This document shows, in pieces, positions 1-8,743 of a DNA stretch of 14,641 nucleotides. The DNA is from Phycisphaerae bacterium (GTDB taxonomy: Bacteria; Planctomycetota; Phycisphaerae; Phycisphaerales; SM1A02): positions 1 to 14,641 of the forward strand of contig NZFT01000005.1 in NCBI GenBank assembly GCA_002690755.1, written 5' to 3'. Position numbers and translations under genes: made by a program. The notes beneath the pieces were generated by a model. It had not been told where the DNA came from and ran no database searches. It saw nothing but the letters and a program-made list of their open reading frames with translations. The first letter of the stretch is position 1. Every line of letters begins with the position of its first letter.

Positions 1-1204
1 CAACGACTTCCTGGTCGCCGGATACCTGCGTCAGGGAACCGCGTTCCAGCCGTTTCCGCCGCCGTCCGGGCTGCGGATCTTCAACCACAGCTGGATCGCG
101 AGCGGGGGGACGTCCGCCGACATCAACGTCCTGCGCCGCGCGGACTTCGCCGCCAACACCTTCAAGACGTTGTGGGTGGTGGGCGTGAACAACGGTTCGG
201 GCAGCGACTCGCCGCCGCTTCTCGCCGGCATGCATCACGGCATCGCGGTGGGAACGGCCGACGGGGATCACGCCGAAGCGGACACCGGCCCCGGCACGGA
301 ACAGCAGGGCCGGATGAAACCCGAGCTCGTGGCGCCGGCGGACTTCACGAGTTTCGCGACGCCGGTCGTCGCGGGATGCGCCGCCCTGCTCTACGAGACC
401 CACGACGTGACGCCCGAACTGTCCGGCAATTCGATCGCCGATCTCCCTCAGGTGATCAAGGCGGTGCTGCTGGCCGGTGCTTCACGGAACGAGGACTGGA
501 CCAACGCCCCGGCCACGAAGGGACCGCAGCGCGGATCGACCGCGAGGCCGATCGACGAGATCTACGGCGCTGGACTGGTCGACATCGACCGGGCCCATGC
601 GATCTACACCGGACTCGAGCAGCCGGGGGCCGGCGACAACAACCCCGTCTCGACGATGTCCGGCCCCGGATGGGATTTCGAATCGATGTCCAACGGCGAG
701 GTGCTCTGGCATCGATTCTCGATCAACGAGGTCGCGGAGGAGATCGGCATCCTCGTCACCTGGAATCGAATCGTCGCGTCGAACTTCGCCACCGCGACGC
801 ATCCGGACCTGGATCTCGAACTGCTCCGGATCGTGGACGGCGTCCCGGAGTCGATGGTGGGGGCCGATTCGGGCGTCTTCGCGAGCGGCAATGTCCAGAG
901 CGTCAGCGCCGTGGACAACGTGGAGCTGATCCACGTCCGAGGGCTCGCGCCCGGGGACTACGCGGTTCGGCTCACGCGGGTCGACGGTAATTCCGTTTCA
1001 ACTCGAGCGGTGGTCGCCTGGTGGCTGCCGCCCGCGGCGGATTCCATCCCGGGGGACCTGAATCACGACGCCCGGGTCGATGGCGCCGACTTCGGGGTGC
1101 TGCTCTCGCGGTGGGGGACCGCCGATCCGGAGGCGGACCTTGACGGCAGCGGGTCGGTCGGAGGCGGCGACATCGGCGTTCTCCTCGCCCTTTGGACCGG
1201 GTGA
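1..1204 (+). CDS. Secreted subtilisin-like (S8) serine protease with dockerin-like C-terminus, 5' partial
   Basis: The reading frame is open from base 2 to a TGA at 1202-1204, so the N-terminus lies outside the window. The catalytic serine block reads TSFATPVVAG, with the nucleophile Ser codon at 350-352; it is preceded by MKPELVAP, the usual KPDxVAPG-like lead-in. A VNNG segment at about 185-196 is a plausible oxyanion-hole Asn. The Asp and His of the triad must lie upstream. After the protease domain (to about 610) comes a beta-rich stretch resembling a pre-peptidase C-terminal or similar sandwich domain (inference). The tail at 1055-1201 has two dockerin-type calcium-loop repeats, DLNHDARVDGADFGVLL and DLDGSGSVGGGDIGVLL. 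Such tails are common on secreted planctomycete proteins, where they may serve anchoring or sorting rather than a cellulosome. The protein is probably extracellular or surface-bound. Its substrate is unknown. Confidence 0.88.
   Translation, partial: NDFLVAGYLRQGTAFQPFPPPSGLRIFNHSWIASGGTSADINVLRRADFAANTFKTLWVVGVNNGSGSDSPPLLAGMHHGIAVGTADGDHAEADTGPGTEQQGRMKPELVAPADFTSFATPVVAGCAALLYETHDVTPELSGNSIADLPQVIKAVLLAGASRNEDWTNAPATKGPQRGSTARPIDEIYGAGLVDIDRAHAIYTGLEQPGAGDNNPVSTMSGPGWDFESMSNGEVLWHRFSINEVAEEIGILVTWNRIVASNFATATHPDLDLELLRIVDGVPESMVGADSGVFASGNVQSVSAVDNVELIHVRGLAPGDYAVRLTRVDGNSVSTRAVVAWWLPPAADSIPGDLNHDARVDGADFGVLLSRWGTADPEADLDGSGSVGGGDIGVLLALWTG
1055..1201 (+). other. Dockerin type I-like tandem calcium-binding repeats (protein domain)
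   Basis: This encodes the C-terminal ~49 residues of the S8 protease. Two copies of D-L-[ND]-x-[DS]-x-x-V-x-G-x-D-[FI]-G-V-L-L are separated by a WGTADPEA linker. The first repeat has a nearly complete EF-hand-like loop. The second replaces one acidic position with Gly (SVGGGDIG), so calcium binding there may be weaker. Confidence 0.8.
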
Positions 1205-1242
1205 GTCGATCGATCGGCCCGGAGGCGGCTCGCGAATCCGCG

Positions 1243-1248
1243 TAGACT
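1243..1248 (+). promoter_or_regulatory. Candidate -10 box (TAGACT) for the ABC permease
   Basis: TAGACT ends 9 bases before the ATG at 1258, so transcription would begin at or next to the start codon and give a leaderless mRNA. No convincing -35 box is visible. The only purine-rich motif (GGAG, 1253-1256) is one base from the ATG, too close for a Shine-Dalgarno site. This is a pattern match only. Confidence 0.35.
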
Positions 1249-1257
1249 CCGCGGAGC

Positions 1258-3054
1258 ATGCGTTCGAACTCCATCGGCAAGTACATCTCCCTCTACGGGC
1301 TCATCGGACTGCTCGGGATCGTGCTGGTCTACCCGATCTGGCTGACGGTCCGGGGTGGCTTCACGTCGGTCGACGGTGGGTACACCCTCTACCACGTGCT
1401 CGACGTCTTTCGAGACGAGAATCTCCGGTGGGGGCTGTTCAACGCACTGCTGATCGCCACCGCGACCACGCTGCTCTCGATCGTGATCTCGATGCCCCTG
1501 GCGATGGTCGGAGCCCGACATGAATTTCCGGGGAAGGCCTTGTTCGGGGCGCTGGTCCTGATTCCGCTGATCCTGCCCCCGTTCGTGGGGGCCATCGGCG
1601 TCCGCCACCTGCTCGGACGGTCCGGTTCGCTGAACGCCCTTCTTTCGGATCTGGGGCTCATCGACGCCCCGATCGACGTCCTGGGCGACGGGGGGTTGTT
1701 CGGCGTGATCATCGTCGAGGCGCTGCACCTCTATCCGATCATCTATCTCAATCTTCTGGCGGCCCTCTCGAACCTCGATCCGGCACTCGACGAGGCCGGC
1801 CGGGATGCGGGGGCCTCCGCCTGGACCCGCTTCCGTCGGATCACGCTCCCGCTCGTCAGGCCGGGGTTGTTCGCGGGTTGCACGATCACCTTCATCTGGA
1901 GCTTCACCGAACTCGGCACGCCGCTGATGTTCGAGTTCCGACAGGTCACGCCCGTTCAGATCTTCGACGGACTCAAGCAGATGGAGACCAGTGCGGAGCC
2001 GTTCGCCCTGACCGTGGTGATGCTGTCGACCGCGACGCTCTTCTACGTGCTGGGCCGGGTGCTTCCCGGCGTCAAGGGCGTCGCCTCCAGTGCGAAGGCC
2101 TCGCGGGCCGATTCATCGGTTCGGCTCGGCCCGGTGGCGGGAATCCTCGCCGCCCTGCTGTTCGGCACCGTGATCGGCATCGCTTCGATGCCCCACGTCG
2201 GCGTGATCCTCGCAAGCCTCTCCGTCGAAGGCCAGTGGTACCAGTCGATTCTTCCTCGGGCGTTCACGCTCCACAACTACGCCGAGGCCCTGTCGCATCC
2301 GCTCGCCCTCGGATCCATTCGAATCAGCCTCTTCCTCGCCTCGATCGCGGTGCTGTTGGATCTCGTGGTGGGCGTCATCGCCGCCCGGATCATCGTGCGG
2401 ACCACGCTCCGGGGCCGCGGCCTGCTCGACGCCCTGTGCATGCTTCCTCTGGCGGTACCGGGCCTGGTGATGGCGTTCGGCTACGTCGCGATGACCCTCG
2501 AATGGCCGTTTCAAGGGGCGATGCCGGGTTGGATCGCCGCGGTCCTCGGCCCGTTGCTGCCCGCATCGACGCTTGCTTCCCTCGATGACGGCCCGCTTCG
2601 CTGGGCCGCCGACATCCTGGGTGCGAATCCCAATCCGATCCCGCTGCTGATCGTGGCCTACGCCGTTCGCCGGCTTCCCTACGTGGTTCGCTCCACGGTC
2701 GCGGGCCTCGAACAGACTCCGGTCGACCTCGAGGAGGCCGCTCAGGGACTTGGTGCCGGGCGACTGACCGTGCTTCGCCGCGTGGTCCTGCCACTGGTGG
2801 CGGCCAATCTGGTGGCGGGGGCGCTGCTCGCATTCAGCTTCTCGATGCTGGAGGTCAGCGACAGCCTGATCCTGGCCCAGCGCGAGGCGGACTATCCGAT
2901 CACCAAGGCGATCTACGTGCTGTTCGAGCGGCTCGGAGACGGTCCGGGCATCGCATCCGCGATGGGCACCTGGGCCATGCTCCTCCTCGCCTGCGGCCTC
3001 GCGGGCGCCAGTCTGCTCCTCGGAAAGAAACTCGGGGCGGTGTTCCGCGCGTGA
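1258..3054 (+). CDS. Fused two-domain ABC transporter permease, iron(III)-type (FbpB-like)
   Basis: This 598-residue inner-membrane protein has two tandem MetI-like permease halves of about six membrane segments each. Each half carries the cytoplasmic EAA loop that docks the ATPase: EAGRDAGASAWTRFRRITLP at about residues 179-198 and EEAAQGLGAGRLTVLRRVVLP at about 491-511. The fused layout, length and EAA sequences fit the FbpB/AfuB family of ferric-iron permeases. Related transporters carry thiamine, phosphonate or polyamines, so the substrate is not proven. No substrate-binding protein or ATPase gene flanks it: upstream is the protease and downstream, after 170 bases, is nuoD. The partners must be encoded elsewhere or lie beyond the protease. 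The ATG at 1258 is chosen because the first transmembrane segment begins soon after it and no plausible earlier start exists. Confidence 0.88.
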   Translation: MRSNSIGKYISLYGLIGLLGIVLVYPIWLTVRGGFTSVDGGYTLYHVLDVFRDENLRWGLFNALLIATATTLLSIVISMPLAMVGARHEFPGKALFGALVLIPLILPPFVGAIGVRHLLGRSGSLNALLSDLGLIDAPIDVLGDGGLFGVIIVEALHLYPIIYLNLLAALSNLDPALDEAGRDAGASAWTRFRRITLPLVRPGLFAGCTITFIWSFTELGTPLMFEFRQVTPVQIFDGLKQMETSAEPFALTVVMLSTATLFYVLGRVLPGVKGVASSAKASRADSSVRLGPVAGILAALLFGTVIGIASMPHVGVILASLSVEGQWYQSILPRAFTLHNYAEALSHPLALGSIRISLFLASIAVLLDLVVGVIAARIIVRTTLRGRGLLDALCMLPLAVPGLVMAFGYVAMTLEWPFQGAMPGWIAAVLGPLLPASTLASLDDGPLRWAADILGANPNPIPLLIVAYAVRRLPYVVRSTVAGLEQTPVDLEEAAQGLGAGRLTVLRRVVLPLVAANLVAGALLAFSFSMLEVSDSLILAQREADYPITKAIYVLFERLGDGPGIASAMGTWAMLLLACGLAGASLLLGKKLGAVFRA

Positions 3055-3224
3055 ATTACCGGGCTCCGGCCCGTCCTCGGCCCCCCGACCCGCTGAAAAG
3101 GCCGTTCGGGGGTTCCAAATGGGCCTCAAACCCCGTCTTGAACCCCGAGTCGCATCTATACTGATGATTCGTCACCGTCCCTTCCGGATCGCCGTGAGCG
3201 ATTCGTCTCTTTCGGGCCCGATCC
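3055..3224 (+). other. Intergenic region between permease and nuoD: weak hairpins and a promoter-like box
   Basis: No gene is visible in these 170 bases. CCCCCGA (3082-3088) can pair with TCGGGGG (3106-3112). The overlapping GGGGTT (3109-3114) can instead pair with AACCCC (3129-3134). AACCCCG occurs twice directly, at 3129-3135 and 3141-3147. There is no T-tract after either stem, so an intrinsic terminator is not well supported. A TATACT box follows at 3157-3162. Confidence 0.4.
3157..3162 (+). promoter_or_regulatory. Candidate -10 box (TATACT) of the nuoD-E-F operon promoter
   Basis: TATACT is one substitution from the sigma-70 consensus TATAAT and stands out in this GC-rich gap. A start near 3169 would leave an untranslated leader of about 55 bases before nuoD. 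A -35 match is poor: GTCTTG at 3135-3140 is 16 bases upstream, while the better TTGAAC at 3138-3143 is only 13 bases away. Confidence 0.5.
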
Positions 3225-4514
3225 ATGCCCTACACGATGAAGCCTGACGAGGTCTACGGCCTCGACATCGAGAACACCGACTATCTCAAGGACCATGTCC
3301 AGGCCCCCGACCGGTGGGTTCTGAACTTCGGTCCCCAGCACCCGGCGACCCACACCACGCTTCGGCTGGTGCTGGAGCTCGACGGTGAGCGGGTCGCACG
3401 CTGCACGCCCCACATCGGGTATCTCCACTCCGGCTTCGAAAAGCTCGGCGAGCACCACGACTACAACCAGTACGTGTGCACCGTGAGCCGGATGAACTAC
3501 GTGTCGCCGATCGGCAACGACATCGCGTGGCACACGGTCTGCGAGCAGCTCTTCGACATCGACGTGACGCCTCGGTGCAAGGTCGTCCGGACGATCATGG
3601 CCGAACTCGCTCGAATCCAGGATCACCTGCTCTCGATCGGCGCGGCGGCACTCGACCTCGGCGCCTTCACCGGCTTCCTCTACGGATTCAACGAGCGGGA
3701 GTTCATCTACGACATCGTCGAGTACCTCTCCGGTCAGCGGTTCCATCCCGACTGGACCCGGCTCGGCGGCGCCTGGCGGGACATCGACGACGACGAGGTC
3801 TTCAAGCGGATGGTGAAGGAGTTCATCCACACCCGACTCCCGAATGCGCAGCGTGATCTCGAAGCTTGCCTGAACCGGAACCGGATCTTCAACGACCGGC
3901 TTCGGGGCGTCGGCACCATCAGCCGCGAGGACGCGATGGCGTGGAGCCTCTCCGGTCCGGTGGGTCGCGCGAGCGGCCTGACCCGGGACATCCGCAAGTC
4001 CGATCCGTACCTCTGCTACGCCGACAACTGGGACGGCCGGGGGGCGGAGGCCGTGAAGTTCGACGTGCCGATCTCGACCGACGGGGATTCCTTCTCCCGC
4101 TACCTGGTGCGGCTCGAGGAGCTCCGGCAGTCGGTACGGATCATCGAGCAGCTCATCGACGACATCCCGTCCGGCCCCATCGACACCCTCGCCGATTCGA
4201 AGGCCCGGATTCCCGACAAGGGCGAGGTCTACGGCTCCATCGAAGGCACGATCCAGCTGTTCGAGCTGCTCATGCACAATCGCGGGGTCGACGCGCCGAT
4301 CGGCGAGGTCTACGGCGCTGTGGAGAGTCCCAACGGGGAGCTCGGCTACTTCATCGTCGCGAACGGCACGAAGTACCCGACCCGCGTCCGGACCCGTCCT
4401 CCCTCGTTCGTCAACTACTCGGTGTTCGCGAAGCTCATCGAGGGGCACCTCGTGAGCGACGTGGTGGCCGTGCTCGGATCCCTGAACGTCATCGCGGCCG
4501 AACTGGACCGCTGA
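3225..4514 (+). CDS. nuoD: NADH-quinone oxidoreductase subunit D (complex I 49-kDa-type subunit)
   Basis: NuoD is a peripheral-arm subunit of proton-pumping complex I; with NuoB and NuoH it forms the quinone-reduction site at the membrane face. The 429-residue product shows the family's N-terminal block NFGPQHPATHTTLRLVLELDG, the HIGYLHSGFEKL segment carrying the conserved quinone-site His, the MNYVSPIGND block, and a C-terminus GSLNVIAAELDR matching the usual GSxDxVxxExDR end. Length is normal for the family. The ATG at 3225 is used; a second in-frame ATG at 3237 would remove four residues and cannot be excluded. It is the first gene of a tight same-strand series with nuoE and nuoF. The usual neighbours nuoA, nuoB and nuoC are not upstream, where an unrelated permease lies instead. 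Confidence 0.96.
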   Translation: MPYTMKPDEVYGLDIENTDYLKDHVQAPDRWVLNFGPQHPATHTTLRLVLELDGERVARCTPHIGYLHSGFEKLGEHHDYNQYVCTVSRMNYVSPIGNDIAWHTVCEQLFDIDVTPRCKVVRTIMAELARIQDHLLSIGAAALDLGAFTGFLYGFNEREFIYDIVEYLSGQRFHPDWTRLGGAWRDIDDDEVFKRMVKEFIHTRLPNAQRDLEACLNRNRIFNDRLRGVGTISREDAMAWSLSGPVGRASGLTRDIRKSDPYLCYADNWDGRGAEAVKFDVPISTDGDSFSRYLVRLEELRQSVRIIEQLIDDIPSGPIDTLADSKARIPDKGEVYGSIEGTIQLFELLMHNRGVDAPIGEVYGAVESPNGELGYFIVANGTKYPTRVRTRPPSFVNYSVFAKLIEGHLVSDVVAVLGSLNVIAAELDR

Positions 4515-4555
4515 TCGAACCGTCCCCAACCCCGGCCGATCGTCGGTCGGGCCGC

Positions 4556-4561
4556 GAGAGG
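4556..4561 (+). promoter_or_regulatory. Shine-Dalgarno site for nuoE (GAGAGG)
   Basis: GAGAGG lies 7 bases before the ATG at 4569, a near-ideal purine-rich ribosome-binding site that fixes the nuoE start. It contrasts with other genes in the window that have none. Confidence 0.7.
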
Positions 4562-4568
4562 TCAATCG

Positions 4569-5117
4569 ATGTCCTGGAAGATCGTAGATTCCGGAAACGC
4601 CAAGATCGAGCAGCGCGACGAGCCGTGGTGCACCGAGGCCATGATGGCCCGATGGACCGCGGAGATCATCCCGCGATACGAGACCCGGCACGGCGCCCTC
4701 ATGCCGATCCTCCACGAGATCCAGCATGAATATCGACACGTCCCCTATCAGGCGATGATCGAGCTCGCGGGCTTCCTCCGGATCCCGCCCGCCGAGGTGC
4801 TGGACACCGTCAGCTTCTACGAGGAGTACACGGTCGAGCCGGTCGGAAAGTGCGTCATCGGAATCTGCCAGTCCATCGCATGCGAGGTCTGCGGCCATCG
4901 GGCGTTGCTCGACCACGTCCGGGACGAACTGGGCATCGAGCCGCACGAAACGACCGGAGACGGACTCTTCTCGCTGCTGGCGATGGAGTGTCTCGGATCC
5001 TGCGACACCGCTCCGGTGGCGTTGTTCAACGAGACCCTGCACGAGAACCTCGACATCCCCACCATCGACCGCCTGATCGCCGAAGCGCGGCAGGTCGGCG
5101 GCGGATCGGAGCACTGA
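4569..5117 (+). CDS. nuoE: NADH-quinone oxidoreductase subunit E (24-kDa-type, [2Fe-2S])
   Basis: NuoE is the small [2Fe-2S] thioredoxin-fold subunit that pairs with NuoF in the NADH dehydrogenase module of complex I. In this 182-residue protein the cluster ligands are visible as CQSIAC (C-x4-C, about residues 99-104) and ECLGSC (C-x3-C, about 140-144), with the conserved TTGDGLFSL segment between them. The N-terminal helical bundle includes LMPILHEIQHEYRHVP and PPAEVLDTVSFYEEY, both typical of the family. It starts 54 bases after nuoD with a strong GAGAGG ribosome-binding site. A small uncharacterised gene follows after 6 bases, then nuoF. All four cluster cysteines are present, so the protein should be functional. 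Confidence 0.96.
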   Translation: MSWKIVDSGNAKIEQRDEPWCTEAMMARWTAEIIPRYETRHGALMPILHEIQHEYRHVPYQAMIELAGFLRIPPAEVLDTVSFYEEYTVEPVGKCVIGICQSIACEVCGHRALLDHVRDELGIEPHETTGDGLFSLLAMECLGSCDTAPVALFNETLHENLDIPTIDRLIAEARQVGGGSEH

Positions 5118-5123
5118 GCCCGG

Positions 5124-5378
5124 ATGAGCGGCAAGGAACCCAAGTCGATCATGCGTTCGCTCGGTGAGTTCGTCGGGCACGTCGCGAAGGGGATCCGGAC
5201 CGATCCTTCCGCGCCGAAGACCACCGAGGTCCGGCGCGAGGTGGAGACCGAACGGCACGGCGACGTGGTCCTGCGTCGCACCACGATCGAGGAGGTCGAG
5301 ATGCCCGCGGACCCTCGACCGAAGTCGGACTCGGATTCCCCGGCCGGGACAAACACCGACTCCAGAACCGAACCTTGA
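5124..5378 (+). CDS. Small charged hypothetical protein inserted between nuoE and nuoF
   Basis: This 84-residue reading frame starts with ATG 6 bases after the nuoE stop and ends 64 bases before nuoF. I do not recognise a family. The N-terminal ~28 residues could form an amphipathic helix (SIMRSLGEFVGHVAKGI). The middle is a charged segment with alternating hydrophobics, EVRREVETERHGDVVLRRTT followed by IEEVEM, which may form a beta hairpin. The last ~25 residues are disordered-looking, rich in Asp, Ser, Pro and Thr. It has no Cys, no signal peptide and no membrane segment, so it is probably cytoplasmic. A GGAG at 5108-5111 is 12 bases from the ATG, a weak ribosome site. Position suggests co-expression with the NADH module, perhaps as an assembly factor or accessory subunit; that is inference. 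It could also be a spurious frame, though the tight fit argues otherwise. Confidence 0.6.
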   Translation: MSGKEPKSIMRSLGEFVGHVAKGIRTDPSAPKTTEVRREVETERHGDVVLRRTTIEEVEMPADPRPKSDSDSPAGTNTDSRTEP

Positions 5379-5442
5379 ACGAATCCGAGCAGACGCGAAA
5401 CGGCACGACGCGAACCAAGGCCCCGAATTCGAGATCCCCGGA

Positions 5443-6786
5443 ATGACCATGAACGAGCCAGTCCTCACCAAGCGAATCCCCACCCACCCCTGGGGCGATC
5501 CCAAGGATCGTCACACCGTCGGTCTGGAGGAGTTCCTCCGTACGGGTGGCTACGCGAACCTCGAGAAGGCGCTCGATCGCAAACCCGAGGAGATCATCGA
5601 GGAGGTCAAGGGCGCCGTGCTTCGTGGCCGTGGTGGCGCCGGCTTCCCCGCGGGACTGAAGTGGTCGTTCCTGCCCGACGCCGACGGCGGTCGACGGTAT
5701 CTCGCGGTCAACTGCGATGAAGCCGAGCCGGGGACCTTCAAGGACCGGCTGCTCTGCGACTTCGATCCGCACCTCGTGCTCGAAGGCATCGCGATCGCGT
5801 GCTACGCCTGCCGACTGGACACCGCGTACTTCTTCATCCGCGGCGAGTACCACCATCAGGCGAAGGTCATGCAGCGTGCGATCGACGAAGCCTACGAGCA
5901 CGGCATCTTCGGCAAGCAGGGGCTGCTCAAGGGCAAGTCCGACTTCACGGTGGATTGTCATCTCCACCGAGGCGCCGGCGCCTACATCTGCGGCGAGGAG
6001 ACCGGTCTGCTGGAAGCGGTGGAGGGCAAGCGAGGTTGGCCCCGGATCAAGCCGCCGTTCCCCGCGGTGAAGGGCCTCTTCGGTCGCCCGACCATCGTCA
6101 ACAACGTCGAGACGCTGGCGGCGGTCGTGCCGATCATCGAACACGGCGTGGAGTGGTGGAAGGGACACGGGTGCGAGAGTGCCGCCGGTGGTCCCCCGAG
6201 TTACGGAACCAAGTTGATGGGGGTCTCGGGACACGTCGAGCGCCCCGGCGTCTACGAGTGCGATCTGGGGATTCCGCTTCGCGAACTCGTCGAAAAGCAC
6301 TGTCTGGGCATGCGGAACGGCAAGCGGTTCAAGGGTGCGATCGCGGGCGGCGTCTCGATGGGCGTGCTCGGGCCGGATCAGTTCGACGCCCCGATGGACT
6401 TCGACATCGGTCGGTTCGACGTCCTCGGGCTCGGCACCGCCTGCCCGACGGTTTTCGACGAGGACACCGACATGGTCGCGGTCGCCCGCAACATTGCCCG
6501 CTTCTTCAAGAATGAATCCTGCGGTCAGTGCACGCCGTGTCGCGAGGGTTCCGGCTGGGTCCTCAAGCTGCTGACCCGCATCGAGCGCGGCGCCGGGACC
6601 ACGAAGGATCTCGATCTCCTGCTCGAGGTCGCCGGTTCGATGGGACTCACGCCCGGAACCACGATCTGCGGCCTGGCGGATGGAAACAACTGGGCGGTGC
6701 GGACGATCGTCAACAAGTATCGCGGCGAATTCGAGGCTCGCGTGAAGCCGCAGTTCGTCCCGGTCACGGTCACCGCGGGAGCTTGA
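5443..6786 (+). CDS. nuoF: NADH-quinone oxidoreductase subunit F (51-kDa-type, FMN/NADH/[4Fe-4S])
   Basis: NuoF oxidises NADH, passes electrons to FMN and then to its [4Fe-4S] cluster, and is the entry point of complex I. The 447-residue product has the nucleotide-binding block RGRGGAGFPAGLKWSF, the NCDEAEPGTFKDR motif, the GAGAYICGEETGLLEA segment with the following KPPFPAVKGLFGRPT, and the cluster motif SCGQCTPCREG (three Cys) with the fourth Cys in TTICGLADG. Length is normal. The frame is open upstream to 5164, but homology starts well downstream, so the start is the ATG at 5443. The ATG at 5449 (MNEPVLTK) is an equally good candidate because GGA at 5440-5442 would then sit 6 bases upstream. 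ybeY follows after 6 bases; nuoG, the usual next gene, is absent. Confidence 0.96.
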   Translation: MTMNEPVLTKRIPTHPWGDPKDRHTVGLEEFLRTGGYANLEKALDRKPEEIIEEVKGAVLRGRGGAGFPAGLKWSFLPDADGGRRYLAVNCDEAEPGTFKDRLLCDFDPHLVLEGIAIACYACRLDTAYFFIRGEYHHQAKVMQRAIDEAYEHGIFGKQGLLKGKSDFTVDCHLHRGAGAYICGEETGLLEAVEGKRGWPRIKPPFPAVKGLFGRPTIVNNVETLAAVVPIIEHGVEWWKGHGCESAAGGPPSYGTKLMGVSGHVERPGVYECDLGIPLRELVEKHCLGMRNGKRFKGAIAGGVSMGVLGPDQFDAPMDFDIGRFDVLGLGTACPTVFDEDTDMVAVARNIARFFKNESCGQCTPCREGSGWVLKLLTRIERGAGTTKDLDLLLEVAGSMGLTPGTTICGLADGNNWAVRTIVNKYRGEFEARVKPQFVPVTVTAGA

Positions 6787-6792
6787 ACGAAG

Positions 6793-7361
6793 ATGCATGC
6801 CGATGGTGAGACCGACGGCGGATCGGCTTCCGAGCCCTCCGCGGAACCCGAACCTCCGGAACCGGGATCTCCTTGCGGGGTTTCGGAGGATCCGACGTCG
6901 ACGATCGTCGACGTCCGTTGCCCGGCTCCCGGCGCCGCCTCGATCGATCCGGCCTGGATCCGTGATCGGGCCGCCGCCGTGATCGACCGCGTCGCGGCCG
7001 AGCACGACGTCAACATCACACGCTGCACGGTACGGATCGTCGGCGACGCCGAGATGTCCGCGGCGCACCGGCGCTTCAGCCGGGTGTCCGGTCCCACGGA
7101 CGTGCTGACCTTCGTCTCGGATTCGGGTGACGGACTCGAGGTCGATCTGCTCGCCTGCCATGACGAGGCGTCGCGAAGGGTCGCGTCGTTCGAACACGAC
7201 GCGACGCACGAACTTCTGCTCTACGTCGTGCACGGGGTGCTCCACGCCATCGGGCACGATGATCACGACCCGGAATCCCATGCCCGGATGCACGCGGAGG
7301 AGGATCGTCTTCTGACCCTGATCGGCGTCGGTCCGGTCTATCGCGTGGAAGGGAGCGATGG

Positions 7362-7365
<4 letters not shown>
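6793..7365 (+). CDS. ybeY: Endoribonuclease YbeY (rRNA maturation factor)
   Basis: YbeY is a zinc-dependent single-strand endoribonuclease needed for 16S rRNA 3'-end maturation and ribosome quality control. The 190-residue product has PTDVLTF (usual TDVLSFP) near residue 97 and the metal motif HGVLHAIGHDDH at residues 147-158. In the canonical form H-G-x-L-H-x-x-G-x-D-H the third His falls ten residues after the first. Here that position is Asp157, with His155 and His158 on either side, so the third ligand appears shifted. The LGDI block of the family is replaced by VDLLACHDEA. An extra ~30-residue acidic and Pro-rich N-terminal extension precedes the domain; no better in-frame start is seen. 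It begins 6 bases after nuoF and overlaps the next gene by 4 bases (ATGA), implying coupled translation. Confidence 0.9.
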
Positions 7366-8672
<1,307 letters not shown>

Positions 8673-8743
8673 TGCCTCGGGGCGGACTCGTGAAATCAGG
8701 CCGCCCGGTCTCCCATCAAGACGACATGCAAGGATCCGGAATC

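Noticed and set aside
3082..3112. Intrinsic terminator after the permease gene
   Set aside because: The stem is only 7 base pairs with a 17-base loop, and no T-tract follows.
3156..5504. A very long minus-strand open frame (782 codons) opposite nuoD and nuoE
   Set aside because: Both plus-strand proteins are unmistakable here. Long antisense frames are expected in GC-rich genes with strong third-position bias, and the translation shows no family motif.
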